From Peronospora farinosa (lineage: Eukaryota > Oomycota > Peronosporomycetes > Peronosporales > Peronosporaceae): 64,000 nt of DNA. The stretch covers positions 62,001-126,000 of the forward strand of contig CANTFK010000072.1 in NCBI GenBank assembly GCA_947646735.1, read 5' to 3'. A program made the position numbers and the translations under genes. The notes beneath the pieces were generated by a model. That model was given only the letters and a program-made list of their open reading frames with translations. It had not been told where the DNA came from and did no database searches. Of this stretch, positions 41,694 through 52,849 are shown piece after piece (the stretch's first letter is position 1; the number at the start of each line of letters is the position of its first letter).

Positions 41694-42729
41694 ATGAGCG
41701 AATCGTCGTACTTTGACGCTCCAAAATTATTTCTGGAGCACGCGACCTTCCCCATCTTACTGGTGTTGAGTGGGATGCCCTTAATCGCCTCGCGGCGTTA
41801 TCGGGAGAGACATTCGTCGCGTCTCGGATGAGATCAGCGACCCCTGACGTGCAACGTCTCGCCATACATGAGTTTATGGCACGCGAGCTCGCCGAAATCA
41901 ACCGGCGAGGCTTAACTCCCTCGCGACCTCTACGTAATGAGGCCGTGAAGATGGAAACCTCCTTCTACTTTGAAGAAGGTAAGGACTGGTTGTCGCTGAA
42001 AACTGGTGGTTCCGAGAAGTTGATATCGCCATCGCCTCGAGACTTCTTGAGGCACCCCAGGCGAAGGTCAACTTTCTTCTTTCCCGCCTCACCGGGAAGG
42101 CCAAGGAGTGGTCCCTTGGTAAGCTCGTTGTGGACGAGAACGCATTCCCCACCTTAAATACCATCCAGGACGACCTTCGTCTTGCTTTTGAGCCACCGAA
42201 AGAGGAGAAACTGGTGCGATCAAGATTCCTGTCGATGCGACAGGGTAAAATGGCGATGCGAGACTACGTGCAGATGGCTAGGCATCTGGCGTCGTTTATT
42301 ATCACGCACCCCATGGACATGTACACACAGGTGAATGTCTTTGTGAATGGTATGCGTGAGGGGCAGACCCGCTTATCGCTGGAGCGCGCCGACCCTTCCA
42401 CATTGGAGAAGGCATTTGCTATCGCACTCCGTGAAGACTTTGGGTTCACAAAGGCATATGCCAAACCCTCGGTCGTCAGCGTTCCCCGGCCTTCTGGTCC
42501 AGAACCTATGGAGATCAACGTGATTGAGTCGTCGGGTGACCGACGACATGTCATTTCCCATAAGGGTGACGCTAGCACCGAGCGTCAAATGGTTTGCTTT
42601 CGTTGTAGTAAGCCAGGACATCGCGCGGCTGAGTGCCGTGCGCCAGCGCCAATATCGGTGCAAGTAATGGATGCACATCATGAGGGTGCTGTACCGGCCG
42701 CATGTCCAAAAAACGGTCGGGACCAGTAG
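41694..42729 (+). pseudogene. Gag of gypsy element C
   Basis: Starts MSESSYFDAPKLF, then changes frame at least twice ([40 protein letters not shown]). From 42130 there is a 199-codon open end with retrotransposon gag features ([31 protein letters not shown]) and a CCHC zinc knuckle, [14 protein letters not shown]. This family binds and packages element RNA. The frameshifts mean no intact Gag is made. Confidence 0.75.
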
Positions 42730-42779
42730 GTGCAGGGCGCCCTACTGGTTGGAACGGAGGTCCGGGTCCCCCGGTGGCA

Positions 42780-43250
42780 GCTTAATTTTCCAGTCCTCCT
42801 GCGCTACGCGCACGGTTAAATGCCACCACTACGAGTGGTGATTCACGTCTGATTATTGTCAGCTTACATGTCGCCGGCGTCCGGCGACCTCTGCGAGCAC
42901 TCCTGGACTCAGGAGCAACGAATAAATTCTTTCGTGAATCTTGTTTATCGATGCTGCCTCCCAGCATTCAGGTCCGTGAGGGACCTGGCCAAGTCGTCGT
43001 CAAGTTAGCTGACGGGAAACAACACCGCGTATCGCGGCGCGAAGTGTCGTTGCCGTACACGCTTGATGATTTTGCAGTAATGATGATTTTTTGGTGATCG
43101 CGATGAATTATGCGTTCGATTGCATACTGGGAATGCCATGGTTGGCACGTTACAAGCCCCAGATCGACTGGTTAGCCAGATCAGTGAGACGTCGACGCAA
43201 GTTCGATGTCAGTGAAGTGTTTACCAATCTCTTGGAATTCTCCAAGTGAC
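42780..43250 (+). pseudogene. Aspartic protease region of gypsy element C
   Basis: The reading contains LRALLDSGATNKFFRESC, with the DSG catalytic triad of retroviral-type proteases, and then VVKLADGKQHRVSRREVSLP. After one frame change it gives YAFDCILGMPWLARYKPQID, the second conserved block. The frame is broken near 43075. Confidence 0.7.
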
Positions 43251-43400
43251 TAGCCGAACGTCATAGTCGTGGATCGTGATTCCAAGACTATGGCGGTGCA
43301 CAGATAGAGCGATGGACCTCTCTGCACTGCTTGTGCTGTTCTTTTAGACACAAATGACAGTGACTCCTCGCTACAGAGCGAAGAGGACGACGAGGACGAC

Positions 43401-43710
43401 GCGGTCGAACAGGGGTCCCCACGCGTCATTAATGCGGTTGAACAGGGGTTCCCGCACGTGAATGCAGTGGTTGAACCGGGGTTCCCATCTGCACCTATTG
43501 TGGTCGAGCAGGGCTCCCACAACGGCATTATGACGACGAGCAAGAGCTCGCCAACGAATGTGACGTAGACGGACAAGAGTCCCTACGCGAGAGCATGATG
43601 GTCGAACCAGGGTTCCCACTGTGGTTGAACCGAGGTTCCCACATGAGAATATTTTTGTTGAGCAGGGGCTCCCAATCGGGTTCACGGCGGCCGAGCAGGA
43701 GCTCCCGCAT
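43401..43710 (+). repeat. VEQGFP-coding repeats between protease and reverse transcriptase
   Basis: About eight copies of a motif like GTGGTTGAACAGGGGTTCCC, at 24-60 bp spacing. In the right frame it encodes V-(V/A)-E-(Q/P)-G-(F/S)-P-H. The copies vary by point changes and lie in different frames after decay. They are a low-complexity polyprotein linker and not a regulatory array. Confidence 0.75.
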
Positions 43711-44039
43711 CAAGTGTCGACGGTCGAGTTTGGGGTACTCCCGTCTAGTGCTTCCGGCATCGTGGATGAGGACATCCAGTGCCTAGAGGCAAGTGATGGT
43801 TTATCACATGACTGCGGTTAGCCAGCTTCGAGTAGTGACTCGAAGCACGATGGGGACAACAGCACCGAGAATTTAGCGTTGGAATGTGTCCACGCTACCG
43901 TGTACGTTAAAGGGAGTCCACAAAGGCGCCAATAAACTGAAGTCGAGAGTCCTCTTCGTGAAGCGCCTTCCATTACAAGCCTTCCAGGGCTTTCCCGGAA
44001 GCATTTCCTACGTGACCTTAAGGGAGGCACTGTGGACAA

Positions 44040-45944
44040 GTGTGTCTAATCACCAACGAGGTGGTTACCGTGGCAAACGAGGAGCATATAGCGCGTCCTC
44101 GAAGCGCTGAGACGAAGTCAGTGCGTGAAGAAAGGTTTGCATTACAGTCATGGAAGGCTCTGCTAGAGTCTGGTAACCCCGTCTACGACATTGCTCGTGA
44201 GTATGCAGACGTGTTCCCGGAAAAGATCCCGGCTGAACTTTTTGCGGAACGTGGTGTTCGGCACGAGATTGATCTCGTGCCAGGGTCGAAGTATTGTGTG
44301 ACACGGCAGTGGCCGTTGCCTCGAGATCAAGTCGAAGCTATAGACGCATTCTTCGAAGGCCGCCGCAAAGCGGGTCATGTGCGTGAGAGTATCTCACCAC
44401 ATTCGAGTCCAACCTTCTGCGTGAAGAAGGCTACGGGAGGCTGGCGGATAGTGCATGCGTTCAATAAGTTGAATGATGCCACTATTCCTGCGCAAACGCC
44501 TATTTCCAGGAAGAACATGGTGCTGAATTCCATGTCAGGAAGTGTCATCTTCAGTGCCATCGACTTGACCGATAGCTTTTACCAGATTCTGGTGCGACCG
44601 AGTGATATCCCACTCACCGCGTTGAGTACCCCGAGTGGCATGTTATGGGAGTGGCTGGTAATGCCACAAGGGTTGAAGAATGCTCCGGCCACTTTCAATC
44701 GCATGGTGTCTCAAGTGCTGAGACCTCTTCGGAACTTTGCCCCAAGTTAGTTTAAAGATATCTTCGTCCATAGTCGCGCCGAGGGCAACCTCAACAATGT
44801 CCAAGTTCAACTATAACACCTGAAGAAAGTGTTTCAAGTTATGCGGGACAACAAGTTGTACGCGAATCTCAAGAAGTGTGTCTTTTGTGCACCGGAGATT
44901 CCGGTGTTGGGTTACTATGTGAGTAAATCGGGAGTTCGAGCTGATTCAGAGAAGGTGTCGTCCATCTGTTCTTGGCCCACGCCCAAGAACCCTACAGAGT
45001 TGCGCCAGTGGCTCGGCTTGGCTACTTATTTGCACAATTATACGAAGGATTATGCTGGTTCTATCCAGCCTTTGTCGTCACTCTTGAAGAAAGGCGTTAC
45101 GTGGTTGTGGTGTCCCGAGCACCAAGCAGTTCTCGAAGAAGTGAAGAAGAGCCTGGCGTCAGCGCCAGTGCTGGTCCTACCCGACGACTCCAAGCCGTTC
45201 CACGTGGTTTGCGATGCCAGTGATTTTGCAATCGGTTGTGCCCTCATGCAATTTGATGATGAGGGCCGCGAACGAGTCGTGAGTTATCAGTCGCGACAGA
45301 TGAAGCCAGCTGGGAAGAACTATTCGGTTCACGACAAGGAGTTATTAGCGATGCGCTATGCACTCATTAAGTTTCGCGTGCATCTGCTTGGTGAACGTAC
45401 GTTTGCTTTGTACACCGATCATGCATCGCTGCGCACAGCGATGAAGAGCCCACACCTGTCCCAACGGATGGCACGATGGCTCTCATTCTTCTCTGAGTAC
45501 AACTTCGTCGTGCGTTACAAGCCAGGCAAGACCAATATTCTCGCTGATGCCTTGTCACGACGTCCCGACTACGATCCTCGGACTGCTCTGAGTCGCCAGG
45601 CTACTGATGACGAGGACGATGATGACCGATGTGCAATGTGTGTATCGCTGAACATAACTCCGGTTACACCCGAGCCGTGTTTATTTAATGAGATCGTCGC
45701 AGCGTACAAGGTCGATTCAGATTATGCACACATTATCGAGTATCTTCGTGCTCCCAGCGATGTTGCACTGAGAGCGCTAACTCGAACCAAGCGCGACCAT
45801 ATTCATCGATACAGTTTCGACGGCGATTTGCTTCTGTATAGCATCGACCAATTTGATGCTCCTCGCACGGTGATTGCCAACGACATGGATTTCGTGCAAG
45901 AATCATCCATGAGTACCACGATGCACCTGCTGGCGGTCATTTAG
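44040..45944 (+). pseudogene. Reverse transcriptase and RNase H of gypsy element C
   Basis: RT motifs appear in order: VRESISPHSSPTFCVKKATG, WRIVHAFNKLNDATIPAQTP, FSAIDLTDSFYQILV and WLVMPQGLKNAPATFNRMV. The catalytic YxDD has become TAG-Phe-Lys-Asp (44748-44759), which destroys both the frame and the active site. A second stop follows near 44815. From 44829 an open frame of 371 codons holds the RT thumb (VLGYYVSKSGVRADSEKV) and RNase H (VCDASDFAIGCALMQ, DKELLAMRYALIKF, LYTDHASLRTAM, ILADALSRRPDYD). Confidence 0.85.
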
Positions 45945-47528
45945 GCCGCGAAAAGACTTTTGCGGCTACTTCTTCTGGCCCCACATGTATAAGTGGGTAC
46001 GCAACTGGATCCGAACGTGCGAAATCTGCCAGCGTGTGAAGCCATCTCCATCGTCGCAGGCTCCCTTAAGATCGTTGCCAATTGCAGCAGAACCTGAAGA
46101 TCAGTTTCGATGGACTTCATCTTTGGGCTTGCACCCGATAGCCAAGCTCGAACGGGCATCTTGGTTTTTGTTCACATATTCAGCAAGATGACACATCTCG
46201 TGCCTGTTCACGCTAAGGTCACCGCGGCAGAGACCGCGGCGCACATCATCGACGCGGTGTTCCGTCATCATGGCCTTTCAGAAAACATTGTTTCGGACCG
46301 TGATCCGCGATTTACGTCCGCATTTTGGACGTCACTGTTTGAACTCCTCGGGACATAACTGCTGGTGTCGATTGCGACCCATCCGGAAACGGATGGGCAA
46401 ACCTAGCGCATGGACCCGGGTCCTTGAAGACGTTATTCAAAGTTACGCGACGTCATTCACAAGTTGGAGTGCATTTTTACCACTCGCTGAGTTCGCACTC
46501 AACAACGCCGTACACGCGTCAACAGGGTTGACGCCATTTTTTGTAAATTCGTCTCTTCACCCTCGTGTTCCTACTCTCCTGGCCGTGAGACGATCCACAA
46601 CACCTAGTGGCTCTACTATGAGGGGGATAAAGGTGATAAACCCGGATCGTGTGCGGCTTACGGTATTTTGAGCGCGAATGTAGTAACCTGATTCAAGGCG
46701 AAAACTGCTGCTTTGACGCCACCAGACGTGACGTCCCCATTAGCTCGATGGACTGCGCAGACATTGATTGACTCGTCTTCGAATAAGCGTTCACCTACTG
46801 CCAACTACGCGCCGATTGAGTCGGCGCGACAATTGATGATATGGCTGTGTAGGAGTTTATACTCCAACGTCAAGCCATCACCCGGTTTGTACGCGACGCA
46901 CTACAATCTGCGGTACACCAACAGAAAGAGAACGCTGAAAAGCATGGCAAAAAGAACATGAGCAATTTTAAGAAAGGTGATCGTATATTATTATCTACGG
47001 AAGGTTTAAGGGATTCAGCGGTCACTAACCTGGGCGCGAGTAAACTCGCGCCACGCTTCATCGTTCCATGTAAAGATTCTGAAAGCAATCGGCGACGCTT
47101 ATACAATCGACTTCCCCTCTTCACCCGACATTCTATGTCGGGAGGTTGAAGGAATATCGTCCGGCTACGCTTCACGGGTTGGCTCCGATGCCGGCTTCAG
47201 GGGTCCGTAAGTCGATTGGCCTTCTCGTCGTGCTCGACGCGCCGATGACATGGGGCTCGGCCTCGATCCCGTCTGCACATGACCAAGCACCTGGCGCTAC
47301 AGAACCATTAACCGTTCGAGAAGATCATGGTTCGACTGCCGGATCTCACTCACAGTCTTCTCCGCCTGGGCAGCACGTTCACTGGCAGCCTCAGCCTCCA
47401 GCTGAGCATCGGCCGCTATGTTCACGGCCTGATCAGCATCGTCTTGGGCAACCAGGACGCCAGCTCTACCACCGCGAGGGCCTTTTTCCGCTTGTTGATG
47501 CGGAGGGACAGGTGCGCTGAATTGTAGA
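45945..47528 (+). pseudogene. Integrase and broken chromodomain of gypsy element C
   Basis: Zinc-binding region (YFFWPHMYKWVRNWIRTCEI, CQRVKP), then core pieces MDFIFGLAPDSQARTGILVF and LSENIVSDRDPRFTSAFW in another frame. A stop after LLGT (46356) precedes the remaining decayed core (THPETDGQT). The C-terminal region includes LSTEGLRDSAVTNLGASKLA and, from 47146, EYRPATLHGLAP to LFPLVDAEGQVR followed by a stop where Trp is expected. It is then cut by element A at 47529. Confidence 0.75.
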
Positions 47529-48692
47529 TGTGGTGGAGTGGGTTCTCAAAATTGTATGATGAGACCCCAAACCACTCACTGTGCCGGACTGCCGACTGTC
47601 GGAGGGGGTACCCCGATGCCGCGTATGAACCTTCTCTCACCTTGTGTACCCGTCGGCTGGCGGGTTGCACTCTTCGGAGGACTTGGTGACGATGTAGATG
47701 TCTGCCTTGAGGGAGGTAGACCTGGGGAGGCCTCGAGTGGATATGCTTCACTCGGTGGGCCGGTAGGTGGCCACTCGATCGACCTTGTCGAGAGTGGACT
47801 TAGAGCCAAATTCTTCAGGGGCGCTTGTCGTCCCTGGCCTTTTCCTTCTTGTTTCAGGGGTATTAACCACCTGACCTTTACGTTGCTCCCGGACCTTGAG
47901 GTGAGGGAGACCGCTTCCGATAGCGGGTCTCGGGGGGGGGGGGGGTGTTGCTACTCGAACGAGCTCACAGGCCAAATATATCCTGGAGCTCTATTCGCCC
48001 TTGAACTTCGCTACACAACTGTCTTCGACGGGGGGCCAAAATATATCCCTTCCCGGAACAGTGAGTAACTTAGAACAAGTCCTTCTTGGGTGACGGAGTC
48101 GTGCCACGTAGATCGCAAATTGAGTAGTATTTAATATAGTCCTATCCTTTTAACTCCTTTACTCTATCCTTGCCTGAAGCTCTGATTCCTTGCGTCGACT
48201 AGTCTGATCCTTGTATTAACTGGTCCGGAGTGGCTGAACCCCGAGGGGCCGAGGTCGACTGATGAGGGACCCAGGTCTACCAATGAGGGACCGGGTCGAC
48301 CAATGAGGGACCGGGTCGACCAATGAGGGACCTGATCGACCAATGAGGGACAGGTCTACCGAGAGGACGGTCGACCAATGAGGGACCCAGGTCTACCAAT
48401 GAGGGACCCAGGTCGACCGATGAGGGACCGGGTCGACCAATGAGGGACCCGGGTCTACCAACGAGGGGCCAGGTCGATCAATGAGCGGCCATGATCAACT
48501 CCCTTTGGTACCGGTTAACCGGTACCCTGATACTGATTTTTCTTCGGCGGATCCTGCGGATTGTCCTCCACCAACGGTCGCTCCCCTTCGAGGCCCCTGT
48601 CTCTCTGGTCCCCTGTCCCTGACCCACGGCCTATACTCTGAATCCAACTGGAGTCCGGGACCTCCATATCACAAAATTAGCACTTCACCACA
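47529..48692 (-). repeat. 3' LTR of element A
   Basis: 1164 bp, nearly identical to 55308-56475. Minus-strand ends are TGTGGTGAAG and CTCCACCACA. A G-rich tract (CAGGGGGCGG on the minus strand, just right of 48692) fits a polypurine tract. A minisatellite lies inside at 48251-48489 and a poly-G/C run near 47932. Confidence 0.8.
48251..48489. repeat. 20 bp minisatellite in the LTR of element A
   Basis: About 11 imperfect units of GGTCGACCAATGAGGGACCC, alternating between GTCGACC and GTCTACC variants. One unit is degenerate near 48360. Related single units also lie outside the LTR at about 48855-48890. Confidence 0.85.
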
Positions 48693-48915
48693 GCCGCCCC
48701 CTGCACTTGCTCAACCGTGCAACGGATTGAGCACGCGCATGTCTTCACTTCCTTCGTCACGTAGGTCCTTCATTGTCCCCTTTGTTCTCCATTCTCCTAT
48801 ACCCTTAACTCTTGAAATTCAAGGCCGCCCCGCAGGCGACCCAAGTCTTCCAACGAGGGGCTGGGCCGACCATTGAGGGACTCGGTCCACCTTCCAAGAA
48901 ACTTGCTACCGCCGG

Positions 48916-50907
48916 CTAGTTTTCATGGCTTTGCATTACTTCGAAGCGGTTATGACTTGTGTTCTTGCGCTCGAAGTCCCGGAGTAAGGCTCCGCAATTC
49001 AGATCCACTTCGTCCACCCACGAGGGGTCAGGGTGTCCCTTACATTGCACGAGGAATTCTCGTTGTTGCCTCCCATACCGAGTCTTCTTGCCTGTACGAC
49101 TCTCTAAAATTTCTTCGACTTCATACTCGCCCTCTTCCAATTCCCGCACCCAGCTCTCCTCTCCTTGCGCATCTCGGATTCTATCCATCCGGAGTTGTTG
49201 TACCACATCTTCTTGCATAACCTCTCCCGATATTTTGACGGGGAGCCGTGATCTCGTCACCGCAGATACCTTGACCGACTGACCTTGGTCTCTAGGGACC
49301 AGCACCTCTGGCAGCCGATTGATTGTTTCTAGACCTGACCACTCTCCTCTTGGTATCGACTCGACCCCTTGCTGCTGATGTAAAGCTGTACTGGCCAACT
49401 GGTCTGCGCTCTGATTCCAGTCTCGTTTCACATGTAGGACTGCCTGGTTGGGCCACGACTGGAGTTTACTCAGCGCCTTGGCCCGCAACGGGGATAAACC
49501 TGAAGCTTTGCATTCAATCTCTCCACGCATCTGTCTTATAACCAGATTGGAGTCTCCACAAATAATCAAACGCCGTCGCTCCATTGGCTCCAACAGGTCA
49601 AAACCCAGTAACATGCCCTCATATTCAGCTTCATTCACCGTAGACTTGTCGAGATATTTCGATGCAGCTGCAACTATAGTCCACGCAGGGAGTCTCCACA
49701 CAATAGCGCTGCAAGCACCTCCCCCTTGTTTCACCCGGGCCGACCCATCGAAACTCATCACATACAGTTCTTCATTTAGTTCCACTGTGGGCGTCGGTAG
49801 GTCGACCACTTGCCTGGATTGCTTCTTGGGAGCAATTGACGACAGAATTGAGTCCACATTCTCTCGAGGCGTGATGCTGGCAGCTAACGCCCCCAGTACC
49901 TGGTCCTCGCCTTTCTTGCATTTCACAATCTCCAAAGTCCACTGTGACAACAGAGCGGCCCAGTTTCCTAAGCGACCTTGCAACCCCGAAGACTTTACTA
50001 GCCAGGCTAGTGTAGAATGCCTCGTCAGAACTTTGAGAGGTCGGGTGACCAACATCGTGAAGCAAGTTTCCAATATCCGTAACAACGCCAGCACTTCCTT
50101 TTCCACTGTGCTATAGTTCACCTCGTTTGACTTGAGGGTTCGGCTCGTAAACATTACCGGCATATACAGGCCGTCGTAATTTTGCACCAACGACGCCGAA
50201 ATAGCCCAATCACTTGCGTAGACAATGATGACCGCCTCTTTAGCTGGGTCGAAATGTCGTAGGATGGGCGCCGTAGCAATCTTGTTCTTGAGCATGGCAA
50301 ACGCTACTTGTACCTTCGACCATTTTTCTTCGTCGTCTTCCTGGGCCGCCACTTCCTCGTTAGCCTTCAATTTGCACCTCCAAGCGTGAAAATCCACCTC
50401 TCTCAGTTCGTAAAGGATCGACGCGTATATGGCATAATCTTCGATGTACCTGCTGTAGTAATTTAGGCTTCCTAGAAAGGACTGCATAGCCTTCAGTGTT
50501 GTCGGTAGAGGTAGGTCGACCAAAGACTGAAGATCTTTTGGGTGGGCCTCTAGTCCCCCTTTGGAAACTCGATGTCCAAGATACTCGACCTTCCGACATC
50601 CCCACGTACTCTTGACGGCACTGACCGACAAATTCCAATAGTCACACACGTCTAGCAGCCGCTCCACTTTCTGGCATAATACGTCCCACGATTCGGCCGG
50701 AACAAGTATATCGTCAATGTATGATCGTCGACCCAATACAGAGAGAACTGATTTTGCATCGGGTTCCCCTGTTGCGAACAAATCCTCTGTTTCCTCTGTG
50801 GCAGCCCCTGGCGAAATCCGCAAGAATCCATATAACGCATTATCCAACAACCTTTGATATATCTGAGGCGCATTCTTAAGCCCCAAAAGGCATCCGAAGC
50901 CATTCAA
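48916..50907 (-). pseudogene. Element A pol, 3' part: RT, two RNase H domains, chromodomain, no integrase
   Basis: A 663-codon open frame. Reading in order: RT palm with the YxDD active site (RRSYIDDILVPAESW) and thumb (VEYLGHRVSKGGLEAHPKDL). A Ty3-type RNase H follows (IVYASDWAISASLVQNYDG, with Ser-Asp where Cys-Asp or Thr-Asp is usual). A second, cellular-type RNase H comes next (VMSFDGSARVKQGGGACSAI; NEAEYEGMLLGFDLL; ICGDSNLVIRQMRG). The chromodomain is RQQREFLVQCKGHPDPSWVD. The integrase present in B between SWVREL and SWVREL is missing without loss of frame. The start is shifted relative to the upstream pol frame by one extra G near 50888. Confidence 0.85.
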
Positions 50908-52849
50908 ATAATCCCAGTGGAGTAACGAAAGCTGAGATTAATCTCGCCCTTTCGGTCATACTGACGACCCAAAAACCACTCGCCATATCAAGAGAACAGT
51001 ACCATAAAGCTCCATCCAAGTCTTCCAGTAATTCGTTAATCAACGGCATCGGGTATACCATGAGCTGGGTAAGATCATTCACCAACCGATAGTCGATACA
51101 CAATCGAATATCGACCCCATTCTTCTTCACGATAATTACAATTGGGCTGGCCCATGGCGAGGTGGAAGGCTGAATGATCTTTGCTGATAACAATCCCTTG
51201 ATCAGGTCGGCTAGCTTCTCTCTGAATTGAGGGGCCACCTTTCGTACGCGTTGCGCGATCGGTCTTGCGTTCCCTACATCGATATCGCATATCGCTCCTC
51301 GGGCGGCCGGGGGTAAGGCGTTACCTTTACCCATCAGCAGATGTCGTTTCTTCCATATTATTTGTCGCAACCGGTCCACCTCTTCGGGAGTGTTCCCATC
51401 TGGATCTGGAATCTGTATATCTTCTAACGCAATGCCTTCGGATGAGGGGTCCACTTCCGGTATGACCGCCCACCCTGGCCTTATGTCCTCGGCCCAAAGT
51501 TCCCCACTCTCGAAAGAACACACCTGGTCATCTGCCTGTAACAAGTCTACCAGTTTGACTTCCTTCTCATTGGTAGTGATCACTGCATGTAGGTTCTCCT
51601 TAGCTACACTCCGTTCCTGGGTGGACCCCTCCTGCCAATTCACCTTCTCTTCGCACGGTTGTTCTTCTCTGTCGGGTACCGGTTGGTGCGTTATATTCAT
51701 CATTGGGGTTGGGGCCTGCGGTCGCTGTAAGATGTGTGACGGAGTCTTATACTCTGGTCTCTCCACTAGTGGCCCCTCTTCCTCTTCCGTTGGGTCGACC
51801 TGATGGTCGACTTGGTCAGTGGTAGATTCATAAGCCAGATTTAGCCATTCCGCATATCTTCGAGAGCCTACCGAGACAAACCCTGGCGTTCTCGGAACTT
51901 GCTCCCTAGTCAACCACATACCTACCTTGGTATCTTCATGCAATGTTAAGGGGCGAGGGCTGACATTGGTTATCTTCAAAATCGGTCGACGTCCTATCCC
52001 TTGTATCATGGTGGTCACCCATCGTTCGCCTCTCGTGACCCACAATTTCCACTGTTCTGAGGTCGACCTTTTGAGAGGCACTTCCGTACATCCTCCAACG
52101 GATATCTGTACATACCGACCCAATTTCACATCCGATACTCGCGTATTGTACAGTGTCCTTCGCCCAGTCAACTGTACCCTGACCTCATCGGGGAGGCAAA
52201 GAGTTCCGTCGGCCAAGTCTAACCGGATACCGGCTGGGACCATGAAGTCCATCCCCAAAATTGCATCTTGGCCTACCATAGGGCCTACCCACACCTTAAA
52301 GATGTACACCAAGTTCCCATTCAGAGTGACCTTGATGCGAGTGCGTCCCTCCGTGGTGTATACGGCTTCCCCAATACCAATACATTCTTGTCGTTCACTT
52401 TCATCAATTTGGCAGCCTACCTTACGAGCAAAGGCGATATCCAGAATGGATATCTCGGCACCAGTATCGAACAACAAATTCGCATGGTCGTTGTTGACCT
52501 TTCCAGAGGCTTTCGCTTGCCTGAACCATTTAGTAGGGGCGTGGTATTTCCAGTACCCCCTAGACTCGCCTGGCAATAAGTCCAACTCCATTACTGAACT
52601 TTCTCGAACAAAACTATTAGGTTCTTTCAAAGAAGCAACATGGACCACAGGGTAATTTCCAATCTTCGATATATTTCCAATCTTAACTGGAATACCCGTC
52701 CCCTCCTTGGGCTGTTTCTCCACATATGCAAAGATGCAACAATTAGAACGCTCGGCTCGTACCAGATTCAAACCTGGCGAGCGTCCTAATTTGCCATCTT
52801 CTCGAGTTTCTCCGGGAACATCCCTGCATGCTTGGCTGGGTTGTACCAT
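50876..52849 (-). pseudogene. Element A pol, 5' part: protease and RT fingers
   Basis: A 657-codon frame beginning MVQPSQACRDVPGE, overlapping the end of gag in the -1 frame. It has the aspartic protease motif NLLFDTGAEISILD with DAILGMDFMVPAGIRLDLAD. A long linker leads to the RT N-terminus (LIKGLLSAKIIQPSTSPWAS, IRLCIDYRLVNDLT, WYCSLDMASGFWVV). It ends at RMPFGA-stop because the conserved MPFGLKNAP is frameshifted by one extra G. Confidence 0.85.

Larger units (their letters stand above)
41315..47528 (+). mobile_element. Decayed Ty3/gypsy element C, interrupted at its 3' end
   Basis: Plus-strand order: LTR-like sequence, gag with zinc knuckle, protease, repeat-rich spacer, reverse transcriptase, RNase H, integrase and a start of chromodomain. 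Stops and frameshifts occur in nearly every domain. At 47529 the chromodomain-like reading (LFPLVDAEGQVR, stop, IVD) runs straight into the LTR end TGTGGTGG of element A. The A/B array therefore inserted into this element; the rest of C should lie beyond the right edge. Confidence 0.8.

Noticed and set aside
48251..48489. CRISPR-like array (regular about 20 bp repeats)
   Set aside because: Units are contiguous with no unique spacers, lie in LTRs of a eukaryotic retroelement, and no cas genes exist.
51927..52655. 242-codon plus-strand frames over pol (also 61130-61858, 49448-50116, 58654-59334)
   Set aside because: Shadows of the minus-strand gag-pol; they recur in both elements because the sequence is repeated.
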